A DNA stretch of 33,239 bases from Pelotomaculum sp. UBA1371 (GTDB taxonomy: Bacteria; Bacillota; Desulfotomaculia; Desulfotomaculales; Pelotomaculaceae), in NCBI GenBank assembly GCA_002305915.1, contig DBRJ01000007.1, forward strand, positions 29,674 through 62,912, read 5' to 3'. The notes under the pieces were generated by a model. The model did no database searches. It was not told the origin of the DNA and worked only from the letters and a program-made list of their open reading frames with translations. This document shows positions 15,907 to 23,068 of this stretch, piece by piece. Both the position numbers and the translations under genes were made by a program. Each line of letters starts with the position of its first letter. Positions within the stretch are counted from its first letter, which is position 1.

Positions 15907-15963
15907 AGCACCTGCGGGATGTTGCTTTTGATACTTTCGACGTCCTTTAAGGTGCTTTTTTTT
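15907..15963 (+). terminator. Rho-independent terminator after the moeA pair
   Basis: AGCACCT (15907-15913) pairs with AGGTGCT (15950-15956). An inner stem (GGATGTTG with CGACGTCC, allowing G-U pairs) extends the hairpin. An eight-base T run follows at 15956-15963. This is a good end for the moeA/MoeA-PBP transcript. Confidence 0.75.
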
Positions 15964-16000
15964 ATTGGTTATAGGGCAGCCGGTTTCATTTCATCAATAG

Positions 16001-16030
16001 TTGACAAATATTTTACCTCCGGTGCTTATT
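16001..16030 (+). promoter_or_regulatory. Possible promoter for moaC
   Basis: TTGACA at 16001-16006 is a consensus -35 box. The -10 candidates 18-19 bp downstream (CTTATT or TTATTT) are poor. The 264-base gap before moaC also contains GTTATGTTATTC (16083-16094), which resembles words upstream of modA. Confidence 0.3.
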
Positions 16031-16150
16031 TTCAGAGTTCTGCGAAGGATATTTTGTGATACGAGAGAAATAATACCATGTAGTTATGTTATTCTTAAGA
16101 AGCAGGCCCCGGCAAGGCCGGTACACTAGAGAAACGGAGGAGTTGTTTTT

Positions 16151-16651
16151 GTGAGCGATTTAACTCACCTGGACGAGCAGGGTCAGGCCAGAATGGTGGA
16201 GGTGGGGGGCAAGGAAGCAACCCGCAGGGTAGCAGTGGCGCGGGGAGAAGTGAGCATGCGGCCTGAAACGCTGGAATTGATCCTGGGGGGGAAGGTTTCC
16301 AAGGGGGAAGTTTTTGGTACGGCCAGGATAGCCGGGATTATGGCAGCCAAGAAAACCTCAGACCTGATTCCCCTTTGCCATCCCTTGATGCTGACAGGAG
16401 TTGACGTAATTTTTCGCCCCGACAGGGAGCAGAGCAAAGTAGAAATCGAGGCCAGAGTTCGCTTGACCGGGCAGACCGGTGTGGAAATGGAAGCCCTGAC
16501 AGCGGTTTCTGTGGCGGGTTTGACAATCTATGATATGTGCAAGGCTGTGGACCGGGAAATGGTTATTGGTGCGGTCAGGCTGGTTCATAAGAGCGGGGGG
16601 AAGAGCGGCACATTCGAGCGTGCCGGGGAGAAGGACTGGGAGGTTATCTGA
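16151..16651 (+). CDS. moaC: Cyclic pyranopterin monophosphate synthase MoaC
   Basis: Second enzyme of Moco synthesis, making cPMP from the MoaA product. The 166-residue protein is canonical: MVEVGGKEATRRVAVARG near the N-terminus, GNVFGTARIAGI-like KGEVFGTARIAGIMAAKKTS, the active-site IPLCHPLMLTGVDV, TGVEMEALTAVSVAGLTIYD and MCKAVDREM with the catalytic Lys/Asp region, then KSGGKSGTF. The start is GTG 16151 with GGAGGAG upstream. It forms a pair with mog, 133 bases downstream, after the terminator that ends the moeA operon. Confidence 0.97.
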   Translation: MSDLTHLDEQGQARMVEVGGKEATRRVAVARGEVSMRPETLELILGGKVSKGEVFGTARIAGIMAAKKTSDLIPLCHPLMLTGVDVIFRPDREQSKVEIEARVRLTGQTGVEMEALTAVSVAGLTIYDMCKAVDREMVIGAVRLVHKSGGKSGTFERAGEKDWEVI

Positions 16652-16784
16652 GGTAGTCCGGTTTATTCTTACAAAGCCGTTCTTTGCAAACACCTTTATA
16701 AGTCCTTCTGGTATATTATTTTTACAAACCCTGGACATGGACTAAATTTAGACAGGTATAACGACCTGGCAGGAGTGAATTTTA

Positions 16785-17270
16785 ATGTATAGAATAGGCA
16801 TTATCACTGTAAGCGATAAAGGCTCACGGGGCGAGCGGGTGGACAGGAGCGGCCCGGCGATCCGGGAAATGGTTAAAGAGTTGGGTGAAGTGGTAAGATA
16901 TGAGGTTCTGCCGGATGACCTGGATACCCTCAAGGAGGAGATGGTCAATATGTCAGACAAGCTCAAGATTGACTTGATCCTGACCACCGGGGGCACCGGT
17001 TTAAGCCCCCGCGACAATACACCCGAGGCTACTCTGGCAGTCATCGAGCGCGAAGTACCCGGCCTGCCGGAGGCCATGCGCCAGGAGAGCCTGAAGAAAA
17101 CCAAACATGCCATGCTTTCCAGAGCCGTTGCCGGTGTGCGCAACCGTACTCTAATTATTAACTTGCCCGGCAGCGTCAAAGGTGTACAGGAATGCCTGGG
17201 AGTAATTCTGCCGGCCCTTCCCCATGGCCTGGATATCCTCACCGGCCGGGGTGGCGAGTGTGGTTCCTGA
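16785..17270 (+). CDS. mog: Molybdopterin adenylyltransferase Mog/MoaB family
   Basis: Adenylylates molybdopterin with ATP, giving MPT-AMP, the substrate of MoeA. The 161-residue protein shows IGIITVSDKGSRGERVDRSG at the start, ILTTGGTGLSPRDNTPEAT in the MPT-binding loop, and LIINLPGSVKGVQECL near the end. An AGGAGTG site precedes ATG 16785. It is the last cofactor gene of the locus; the next genes are chaperonins with their own promoter. Confidence 0.95.
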   Translation: MYRIGIITVSDKGSRGERVDRSGPAIREMVKELGEVVRYEVLPDDLDTLKEEMVNMSDKLKIDLILTTGGTGLSPRDNTPEATLAVIEREVPGLPEAMRQESLKKTKHAMLSRAVAGVRNRTLIINLPGSVKGVQECLGVILPALPHGLDILTGRGGECGS

Positions 17271-17341
17271 ACAGGTAAACCCTCTAGAAATTTTAAAAAA
17301 ATCTGTATAAAATTATCAGCAGATGGGAAAACATTGTATAG

Positions 17342-17422
17342 ATGCCAAATAAAAAACTGCTTTAGCGCGAGATAGAAGAAGAAATTAAAAGCAATCCCCG
17401 CTATTTTCCGATTATTCGTTAA
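17342..17422 (+). pseudogene. Possible remnant of a small gene with an in-frame amber codon
   Basis: ATG 17342 opens a 26-codon frame ending at TAA 17420-17422, interrupted only by TAG at 17363-17365 (codon 8). The part after the amber reads REIEEEIKSNPRYFPIIR, which looks like real protein. There is no convincing ribosome binding site. It may be a decayed small gene or chance; I do not recognise the family. Confidence 0.25.
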
Positions 17423-17451
17423 TAAAAAGGAAAAATATGCGCTGATTTAAT

Positions 17452-17520
17452 TTGCTTTTGATTTTCTAATTCTATATTATATTTACGTAAGTGCTAGCAC
17501 TCGCCTATAATGAGTGCTAA
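17452..17520 (+). promoter_or_regulatory. groESL promoter with CIRCE operator (HrcA site)
   Basis: TTGCTT (17452-17457) and TATTAT (17475-17480) form a sigma-A-like promoter with 17 bp spacing. Directly downstream is a CIRCE element: CTAGCACTC (17494-17502), nine bases, GAGTGCTAA (17512-17520). It differs from the TTAGCACTC-N9-GAGTGCTAA consensus at one base. HrcA repression relieved by heat or misfolded protein is therefore expected for groESL. Confidence 0.92.
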
Positions 17521-17555
17521 CAAGAAAGTAAGCCAACCAGTGAGGAGGGGTTTAA

Positions 17556-17840
17556 GTGATCAGACCATTAGGCGAGCGGGTATTGGTGAAGCCCTTACCC
17601 AGTGAGGAAAAGACCAAAGGTGGTATTGTCCTGCCGGACACCGCTAAAGAAAAGCCCCAGGAGGGTGAAGTCATAGCCGTTGGTTCCGGGAAGTTACTGG
17701 AGACCGGACAGCGTGTACCCATCGATCTGAAGCCCGGGGACAAGATTCTCTTTTCCAAGTATGCGGGAAACGAGATCAAGATTAACGATGTTGAATATCT
17801 TATTATGCGAGAATCTGATATCCTAGGCGTTATCGAGTAA
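17556..17840 (+). CDS. groS: Co-chaperonin GroES
   Basis: The 10-kDa cap of the GroEL folding chamber, 94 residues. It begins IRPLGERVLVKPLPSEEKTKGGIVLPD, split here by the mobile loop region, and carries GEVIAVGSG, DKILFSKYAGNEI and the ending ESDILGVIE, all standard for GroES. The start is GTG 17556 behind GAGGAGGGG. groEL follows 25 bases after the stop. Confidence 0.98.
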   Translation: MIRPLGERVLVKPLPSEEKTKGGIVLPDTAKEKPQEGEVIAVGSGKLLETGQRVPIDLKPGDKILFSKYAGNEIKINDVEYLIMRESDILGVIE

Positions 17841-17865
17841 ATGGAGCTTAGAAGGAGGTAAAATA

Positions 17866-19512
17866 ATGGCAGGCAAAGAAATTATTTTCCGCGAAGATGC
17901 CAGGCGCGCCCTTGAAAAAGGGGTTAACGCTCTGGCGGAAGCCGTAAAGGTTACACTGGGCCCCAAAGGCCGTAACGTAGTCCTTGAGAAAAAGTTCGGG
18001 TCGCCCATGATTACCAATGACGGTGTTACCATTGCCAGGGAAATTGAATTTTCCGATCCCTTTGAAAACATGGGCGCCCAACTGGTAAAGGAAGTTGCCA
18101 CCAAGACCAACGATGTAGCCGGGGACGGTACCACCACCGCCTGTTTGTTGGCCCAGGCAATCGTACGTGAAGGTATGAAAAACGTGGCTGCCGGCGCCAA
18201 TCCGATGATTATTAAGCGCGGGATTGAAAAGGCTGTGGAGAAGGCCGTTGAAATCATTAAGGATTCAGCCAAGCCTGTTGAAAATAAGTCGGCTATTGCC
18301 CAGGTTGCGACAATTTCCGCCAATGATGAGGTTATTGGAAACCTCATTGCGGACGCCATGGAAAAGGTGGGTAAAGACGGCGTTATTACCGTTGAGGAAT
18401 CCAAAGGCACCACAACCAACCTGGAAGTTGTGGAAGGAATGAATTTTGACAGGGGCTATATTTCCCCTTATATGATTACAGACACCGATAAGATGGAGGC
18501 AAACCTTGAAGATCCTTATATTATCATTACAGATAAGAAGATCTCAGCTGTAGCTGACCTCCTCCCGCTGCTGGAAAAAATCGTCCAGTCCGGCAAGCAG
18601 GTGCTCATCATCGCCGAAGATGTTGAGGGTGAAGCCCTGGCCACTTTGGTTTTAAACAAGCTGCGCGGGACCATCCAGTGTGTGGCAGTCAAGGCGCCGG
18701 GATTCGGCGACAGGCGTGAAAGAATGCTGGAAGACATCGCCATCCTCACCGGCGGTACTGTAATTACCGAGAAACTGGGTCTGAAGTTGGATAAAGCCGA
18801 CATCGAGCATTTGGGCCGGGCCAGCAAAGTCCGGGTCAAGAAGGAAGAGACAATCATCGTCGGCGGAGCCGGCAGTACCGATGAGATTACAAAGCGTGTT
18901 GCCCAGATTAAAACTCAAATTGAGGATACCACTTCCGAATTCGATAAGGAGAAGCTTCAGGAACGCCTGGCCAAGCTGGCCGGCGGTGTAGCGGTTATTC
19001 AGGTAGGCGCTGCAACTGAAACTGAAATGAAGGAGAAGAAACTCCGCATTGACGACGCCCTGAACGCCACACGTGCGGCTGTGGAGGAGGGCATCGTTCC
19101 CGGAGGCGGCGTGGTTTACATTTCTGCAGTGAAGGGTCTGGACGGTTTGTCAACTGACACTTTTGATGAGAAAACCGGTATCGACATTGTCCGGCGCGCT
19201 CTGGAAGAGCCCCTGCGTCAGATTGCCAACAACGCGGGGTTGGAGGGTTCGGTCATTGTTGAAAAAGTTAAAAACGAAGAACCCGGTATTGGCTTTAACG
19301 CCCTCACAGCCGAGTTTGTCAACATGATTGAAGCCGGCATCGTGGACCCGGCCAAGGTGACCCGCTCTGCTTTGCAGAATGCGGCGAGCATTGCGGCCAT
19401 GATCCTGACCACCGAAAGCCTTGTTGCTGATAAGCCCGAAAAGGATAAGGACCCCATGGGCGGTATGGGCGGCATGGGTGGTATGGGCGGCGGCATGGGC
19501 GGCATGATGTAG
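17866..19512 (+). CDS. groL: Chaperonin GroEL
   Basis: ATP-driven 60-kDa chaperonin, 548 residues. It shows the usual motifs: TLGPKGRNVVLEKKFG, the ATP-site VAGDGTTTACLLAQAI, RGYISPYM, GFGDRRERMLEDIA, and a C-terminal GGM-repeat tail (MGGMGGMGGMGGGMGGMM). An AGGAGGT site precedes ATG 17866. It is in the CIRCE-controlled operon with groES and is followed by a clear hairpin. Confidence 0.99.
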   Translation: MAGKEIIFREDARRALEKGVNALAEAVKVTLGPKGRNVVLEKKFGSPMITNDGVTIAREIEFSDPFENMGAQLVKEVATKTNDVAGDGTTTACLLAQAIVREGMKNVAAGANPMIIKRGIEKAVEKAVEIIKDSAKPVENKSAIAQVATISANDEVIGNLIADAMEKVGKDGVITVEESKGTTTNLEVVEGMNFDRGYISPYMITDTDKMEANLEDPYIIITDKKISAVADLLPLLEKIVQSGKQVLIIAEDVEGEALATLVLNKLRGTIQCVAVKAPGFGDRRERMLEDIAILTGGTVITEKLGLKLDKADIEHLGRASKVRVKKEETIIVGGAGSTDEITKRVAQIKTQIEDTTSEFDKEKLQERLAKLAGGVAVIQVGAATETEMKEKKLRIDDALNATRAAVEEGIVPGGGVVYISAVKGLDGLSTDTFDEKTGIDIVRRALEEPLRQIANNAGLEGSVIVEKVKNEEPGIGFNALTAEFVNMIEAGIVDPAKVTRSALQNAASIAAMILTTESLVADKPEKDKDPMGGMGGMGGMGGGMGGMM

Positions 19513-19541
19513 CCTGTGGACGCATAGATAACCTGTAAATT

Positions 19542-19565
19542 AAGGGACCGGATTTCCGGTCCCTT
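19542..19565 (+). terminator. groESL terminator hairpin
   Basis: AAGGGACCGG and CCGGTCCCTT form a perfect 10-bp stem with loop ATTT. A short T-rich stretch (TTTCCCG) follows. The same hairpin lies just beyond the end of the convergent minus-strand gene, so it may act in both directions. Confidence 0.75.
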
Positions 19566-19597
19566 TCCCGTAAGCAGGTTTTTAAATCTAAAGGAAC

Positions 19598-20887
19598 TTA
19601 ATAGTTGGCTAAGGCAGGGCTGGACAAAACGCCGGTGAAGTCCGTAGAGATCTTTAAAACCCTGGTGTTACTGTCGAGGTCAGTCAGAAAGCCGAATACG
19701 TTTCTCAGGAAACTCAGGTCTATAAAGGATATCCCGTTTAGGACACGGATGTTGGCCGGTGTTGCGATTGCAGTGCCATCGATCAGGACGGACGAACCAT
19801 TCACGGGGATGGATACGCATTTTCCCCTGCGTATGATCTCCACGGATTTTGCCGCTTCGTTCCAGCTTACCGCTACACCGGCAGCGGTGCAGACTTTTCG
19901 CACCGGAACAAGTATATGCTGCCCCTCCCTAAAGGGAGTAAGTTCTTCCGGCAGGTCAACGCTTTTTCCATCAATTTGGAGGGAAAGATGATACCTGGCC
20001 AGTCCGCTGTAGGCAGAGTCCACAGGATGTTTCAGAGCCAGGGTCCGGTTGTTGTCTTCCAGGCTGGTTTCCGCATCCATGAAGCTCTCAAAGAAAGTTG
20101 TGTCAACAAAAATCCTGTCCTCAAGGAGAAAGGGAGCTCTTTCAGCTGTCAAAACTTTGTTGTTTAAGATAACCCTGTCGCTGCCCGGGGTGATGCTTAT
20201 TTCCCGTTCCGAATTGGCCAGGGTGAGGACATGGTCAACTTCATCCCAGAAGAGTTGATAGCCCATTGCTGTTGCCACGGGCCGCACCGGGAGAAAGGTT
20301 GTGACTCCGGCCTGGACCGGCCCCAGATGCGGCTGGAAATCGGGCGCTGAACCGTTTACTGTGACTCTGGCAATGTTTTTCCAATCATTAAGGTTTTCAG
20401 CGCTGTTGATGATGGACACCTCCGTACCCAGGGGGACACGGTCATAAAGCCAGAGAATATCGTCGTTGTACATCCTGATGCAGCCGGAGGAAGCATAGGT
20501 TCCAATGGAAGAGGGGTTGTTATTGCCGTGCACGCCGTAGCTGGACCCGCCCGTGCCCAGCGCATTCAGTCCGAGCCAGCGGGGGCCCAGCGGATTTTCC
20601 GGCACACCGCCGGGGATTAAAGGGCCGCCTGCGGGGCTGCGCCAGGAAGGGTAGACGAGTTTGACCACAACTTCCCAGTTTCCCTCCGGTGTATAACCGG
20701 GTTGCCGGCCTGTAGCAACCGGAAACACGTCCAGAAGGATGTCGTCTTTAAAAAAGGCCAGTTGATTTGTCCCTTTGTTAATGACGATCCGGCAGGCAGC
20801 AGCTGCTTGCTGCTGTAGTACAAGCAGCAGGGACACCCATACGGCTGAAACAATAAGGACAAGTTTAAGTTTGCTGATGACGAACAC
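19598..20887 (-). CDS. L,D-transpeptidase (YkuD) with two copper-amine-oxidase-N-like domains
   Basis: An exported cell-wall enzyme, 429 residues, expected to form or modify peptidoglycan cross-links (or spore peptidoglycan). A signal/anchor helix covers ~6-31. The YkuD catalytic domain spans ~32-160, with His120 and the catalytic Cys136 in SSGCIRMYNDD. Two copies of the copper amine oxidase N-terminal-like domain (stalk-like, common in clostridial exported proteins) follow at ~200-290 and ~310-425 (FLPVRPVATAMGY, ILVPVRKVCTAAGV). The start is uncertain: GTG 20887 overlaps its own GGAGGTG, so initiation may be a few codons later. It is convergent with groEL. Confidence 0.88.
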   Translation of the reverse strand: MFVISKLKLVLIVSAVWVSLLLVLQQQAAAACRIVINKGTNQLAFFKDDILLDVFPVATGRQPGYTPEGNWEVVVKLVYPSWRSPAGGPLIPGGVPENPLGPRWLGLNALGTGGSSYGVHGNNNPSSIGTYASSGCIRMYNDDILWLYDRVPLGTEVSIINSAENLNDWKNIARVTVNGSAPDFQPHLGPVQAGVTTFLPVRPVATAMGYQLFWDEVDHVLTLANSEREISITPGSDRVILNNKVLTAERAPFLLEDRIFVDTTFFESFMDAETSLEDNNRTLALKHPVDSAYSGLARYHLSLQIDGKSVDLPEELTPFREGQHILVPVRKVCTAAGVAVSWNEAAKSVEIIRRGKCVSIPVNGSSVLIDGTAIATPANIRVLNGISFIDLSFLRNVFGFLTDLDSNTRVLKISTDFTGVLSSPALANY

Positions 20888-21123
20888 CTCCGCAGTTTTT
20901 TAAGAAGATCTATGACTTGCCGGAGGTGAACAGAATAATAATATTTAAAGAAGATCCAGGCAGTTATGGGGATAAGAGGACCCAGTGCCATAAATAGGAC
21001 TACAGCGGGCGAGGTGTGCTGTCTGCGGTTCGAAGGCGGGGCTGTTACCTGCTGGAACTCCGCCACCAGAGGTTCCGCCAGGGAGTGCATCTACAGAGAT
21101 TTTTGTCACAAAGCCCCAACAGG

Positions 21124-21152
21124 TTGACTTTTTAGACCTGTTAAGGTACAAT
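21124..21152 (+). promoter_or_regulatory. Promoter of tRNA-Thr
   Basis: TTGACT (21124-21129) and TACAAT (21147-21152) are separated by 17 bp, about 30 bp before the tRNA 5' end. This is a strong sigma-A-type promoter in the right place. Confidence 0.75.
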
Positions 21153-21181
21153 GAACAATACTCAAGCATAATATGTCACAG

Positions 21182-21256
21182 GCCGATGTGGCTCAGGGGT
21201 AGAGCAGCTCACTCGTAATGAGCAGGTCGTCGGTTCGAATCCGACCATCGGCTCCA
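21182..21256 (+). tRNA. tRNA-Thr (anticodon CGT)
   Basis: A full cloverleaf of 75 bases. The acceptor GCCGATG pairs with CATCGGC; the D-arm is GCTCAGGGGTAGAGC; the anticodon stem GCTCA/TGAGC encloses the loop CTCGTAA with anticodon CGT (reads ACG, Thr). The T-arm is GTCGG-TTCGAAT-CCGAC, and CCA is encoded. A hairpin and a tandem direct repeat follow closely. Confidence 0.96.
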
Positions 21257-21267
21257 GAAAAAGCAGT

Positions 21268-21309
21268 AATGGCAAGGCTTCCAGGGCTGGAAGCGCTTGC
21301 CATTGGTTT
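21268..21309 (+). terminator. Terminator after tRNA-Thr
   Basis: AATGGCAAG..TTCCA pairs with TGGAA..CTTGCCATT around the loop GGGC, and GGTTTTTG follows. It lies 12 bases after the tRNA CCA end. Confidence 0.8.
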
Positions 21310-21318
21310 TTGCAAGGC

Positions 21319-21342
21319 GAAAGTGTGCCAGAAAGTGTGCCA
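21319..21342. repeat. Tandem 12-bp direct repeat downstream of tRNA-Thr
   Basis: GAAAGTGTGCCA occurs twice in immediate succession (21319-21330, 21331-21342), 63 bases beyond the tRNA 3' end. Short tandem repeats beside the 3' end of a tRNA are typical arm-type sites of tyrosine integrases of prophages and integrative elements. No integrase gene is present here. Confidence 0.6.
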
Positions 21343-21380
21343 AATATATTTTAAGTATGCCAAACCATATAGTCGTTAAG

Positions 21381-21426
21381 AAGGCGCCCGGGGTCTTGTT
21401 GTATATTTCAACCCTTAAAGCGCCTT
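21381..21426 (-). terminator. Possible terminator of the DUF1540 gene
   Basis: AAGGCGC and GCGCCTT form outer arms with an inner GGGT/ACCC pairing, located just downstream of the minus-strand DUF1540 gene. The T-tract is poor (CTTAAC), so confidence is low. Confidence 0.35.
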
Positions 21427-21458
21427 TGATATAATAAATAATATTTTTTTGTTTTACG

Positions 21459-21707
21459 CTAGGTCATTTTTTTTATACCGTCGGCATTAATTTGATTAGA
21501 GTCCTTTGAAACGTAAGATTTGCAGCAGGTTGACATACAGGAGCCTGCCGAAGCGGGTGTAAGCTGACTGGCCATGGCGGCGTCAATCCTGTCCGGCTGG
21601 TTGCTGCCGAATTCATCTGTGGAGACCAGGATTTCATTGGCCGCACATTTGTTTCCCTGCTGCCAGTAATGACAATCATTTACAATACAGTGGATGTGCT
21701 GGTTCAT
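21459..21707 (-). CDS. DUF1540 domain protein
   Basis: An 82-residue Cys-rich protein of the DUF1540 family, common in clostridia and of unknown function, presumed to bind metal. Cysteines are at 7, 12, 21, 57, 61 and 62: HCIVNDCHYW, GNKCAANEILV and GSCMSTCCKSY. The ATG at 21707 has a GAGGGG stretch about 12 bases upstream, slightly far. It stands alone between the tRNA region and an AT-rich gap. Confidence 0.8.
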   Translation of the reverse strand: MNQHIHCIVNDCHYWQQGNKCAANEILVSTDEFGSNQPDRIDAAMASQLTPASAGSCMSTCCKSYVSKDSNQINADGIKKMT

Positions 21708-22325
21708 CTAATTAACAACCCCTCTCACAAAAATTAATTTTTCCTTTTCTTATTCTTTACCGTACAAACAATAATTATTACTTTATAGTAATTGAGGTTG
21801 TCTTTTGTATAGCCGCAATTCGAGATTGAATAACCCATGAACAGGGTATTTTTGAGCTTGAATTACCACCTGGTTGTGCCGGCGGAGAAATTACAGTTGG
21901 CCGCTCGGATATTGATAAGCTGGACTTATAATTACAATCGTAAACATATATTTTACTTTGGAAATTTGCGGGTGTAGAATATTGTCAGAAAAAAGAATAA
22001 CAAGTCTTATTTGCTGTACTACGTTACGGTAAATCAACAATTATTCTTTTAAGCAAGCCCATGAGATGATATGGATTTTTTGTGAATCATTTTTCTGTAT
22101 TCTGGTTAATTATACTCAGGAAGTCGGGCTGCCCGGGCAGCCCGACTTAAATTACTTGGCTGACCGGTTTTTACCCTGTTTCTGTAAATAGTAAAAAATT
22201 AACCGCTTGCTGACTGTTTTGTAATAATAAGATTGTTAATATGTTTATGTTTCTGGTTGCAGGTTTTGGTGGAGTGGTACAAATAAAGAAAATCTTTACA
22301 CAGCATTATTCAAGGAGGGGTTGTT
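21708..22325. other. AT-rich intergenic stretch with a perfect palindrome
   Basis: About 620 bases without a supported gene. A protein-like but stop-interrupted frame occurs at 21788-21931 (see findings), and a 28-base perfect palindrome lies at 22121-22148. The ribosome binding site of the next gene (AAGGAGGGG) closes the region. No clear promoter was identified. Confidence 0.5.
22121..22148. repeat. 28-base perfect palindrome
   Basis: AAGTCGGGCTGCCC is followed directly by its reverse complement. It is GC-rich in an AT-rich setting and lacks a flanking T-run (TTAAATTACTT on the right). It could be a terminator hairpin used in either direction or a dyad binding site. Confidence 0.6.
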
Positions 22326-22541
22326 ATGGAGCCAACTTTCAAGGTAGCGAAAGTTGTCGTTGCGCCGGTGGATAAAAAATGGTGGGAGTTTTGGCGATTT
22401 AAGCGGACATTAAAGGCCGGCGAGCATTATGTTGTTAAGGATACTGGAATAGACATTGATTTAAAAAAACCGGTTTTAAATAGTAAAGATCGCTGTGAGG
22501 TGCTGGTATTCTTCGACAAAGTGAAGCTAGTGGAAGCATGA
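22326..22541 (+). CDS. Conserved-looking 71-residue hypothetical protein
   Basis: A small protein with an excellent ribosome binding site (AAGGAGGGG, seven bases before ATG 22326). It begins MEPTFKVAKVVVAPVDKKWW and contains a Trp-rich WWEFWRFKR segment, then beta-like KAGEHYVVKD and CEVLVFFDKVKLVE. I do not recognise the family. There is no signal peptide or Cys motif. A small terminator-like hairpin follows about 190 bases later, so it is probably monocistronic. Confidence 0.7.
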   Translation: MEPTFKVAKVVVAPVDKKWWEFWRFKRTLKAGEHYVVKDTGIDIDLKKPVLNSKDRCEVLVFFDKVKLVEA

Positions 22542-22727
22542 ATGAGAACCTTAAGGAGTTATGAGATTTAAATTGATCTGGGTTTGATTAGTAATAATGA
22601 AGTAAACTTAATCAGTAGGTTTGTTATAAGTAAAATATTGATAGGGATTTATTTATTAGGCTGTATAATAGTATAAGGAAATAAATTGCAGGTGTCTTTT
22701 TTGAAGAAGAATAGTTTTTTGTTATAG

Positions 22728-22750
22728 AAGAGCCTCCGGGTTCTTTTTTG
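22728..22750 (+). terminator. Rho-independent terminator
   Basis: AGAGCC pairs with GGTTCT (one G-U pair in RNA) around loop TCCG, followed by six T. The stem is short but the T-run is clean. Confidence 0.6.
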
Positions 22751-22927
22751 TTTTCAGCAAATTACAGGGTTATATTTAAAGGACAATAACCGTACTAGCA
22801 AAGTTTCTGCCGGAAGGTGCTCCTGCCTGCCTACATCCAGCTATACCGGAATAGACAATATTTAAATGTAGAATAAGGATCCGGCGGATAGTTACCTTGT
22901 GACCTGGATTTCCTTTTTTATGTAACC

Positions 22928-22955
22928 TTGCATTTTGTAGTCTCCTTGGTATAAT
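22928..22955 (+). promoter_or_regulatory. Promoter for the zinc-ribbon/RNase H genes
   Basis: TTGCAT (22928-22933) and perfect TATAAT (22950-22955) with 16 bp spacing, about 115 bp upstream of the zinc-ribbon start. It probably also drives the RNase H gene. Confidence 0.65.
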
Positions 22956-23068
22956 ATATAATGAAATCTTGCTGGAGGCAATTCAAAAAGTTCTTCTCTT
23001 TAGAGTGTTCCAAGGGATAGGATTTGTATTGGTTCCCAACGCAAGAAATTCAAAAAGGGAGGATCTTT

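Larger units (their letters stand above)
22542..23068. other. Intergenic stretch with terminator and promoter
   Basis: About 530 AT-rich bases with no supported gene. It contains a terminator at 22728-22750, a weak hairpin followed by a T-run near 22880-22920, and a good promoter at 22928-22955 for the zinc-ribbon gene. Confidence 0.6.

Noticed and set aside
17823..18419. 198-residue minus-strand frame inside groEL
   Set aside because: Antisense shadow of groEL with low-complexity Ser/Ala/Thr composition.
20617..21090. 157-residue minus-strand frame overlapping the L,D-transpeptidase start
   Set aside because: Its second half is the transpeptidase gene read in the wrong frame. The first half has one hydrophobic stretch but no ribosome binding site, and overlaps most of the promoter region.
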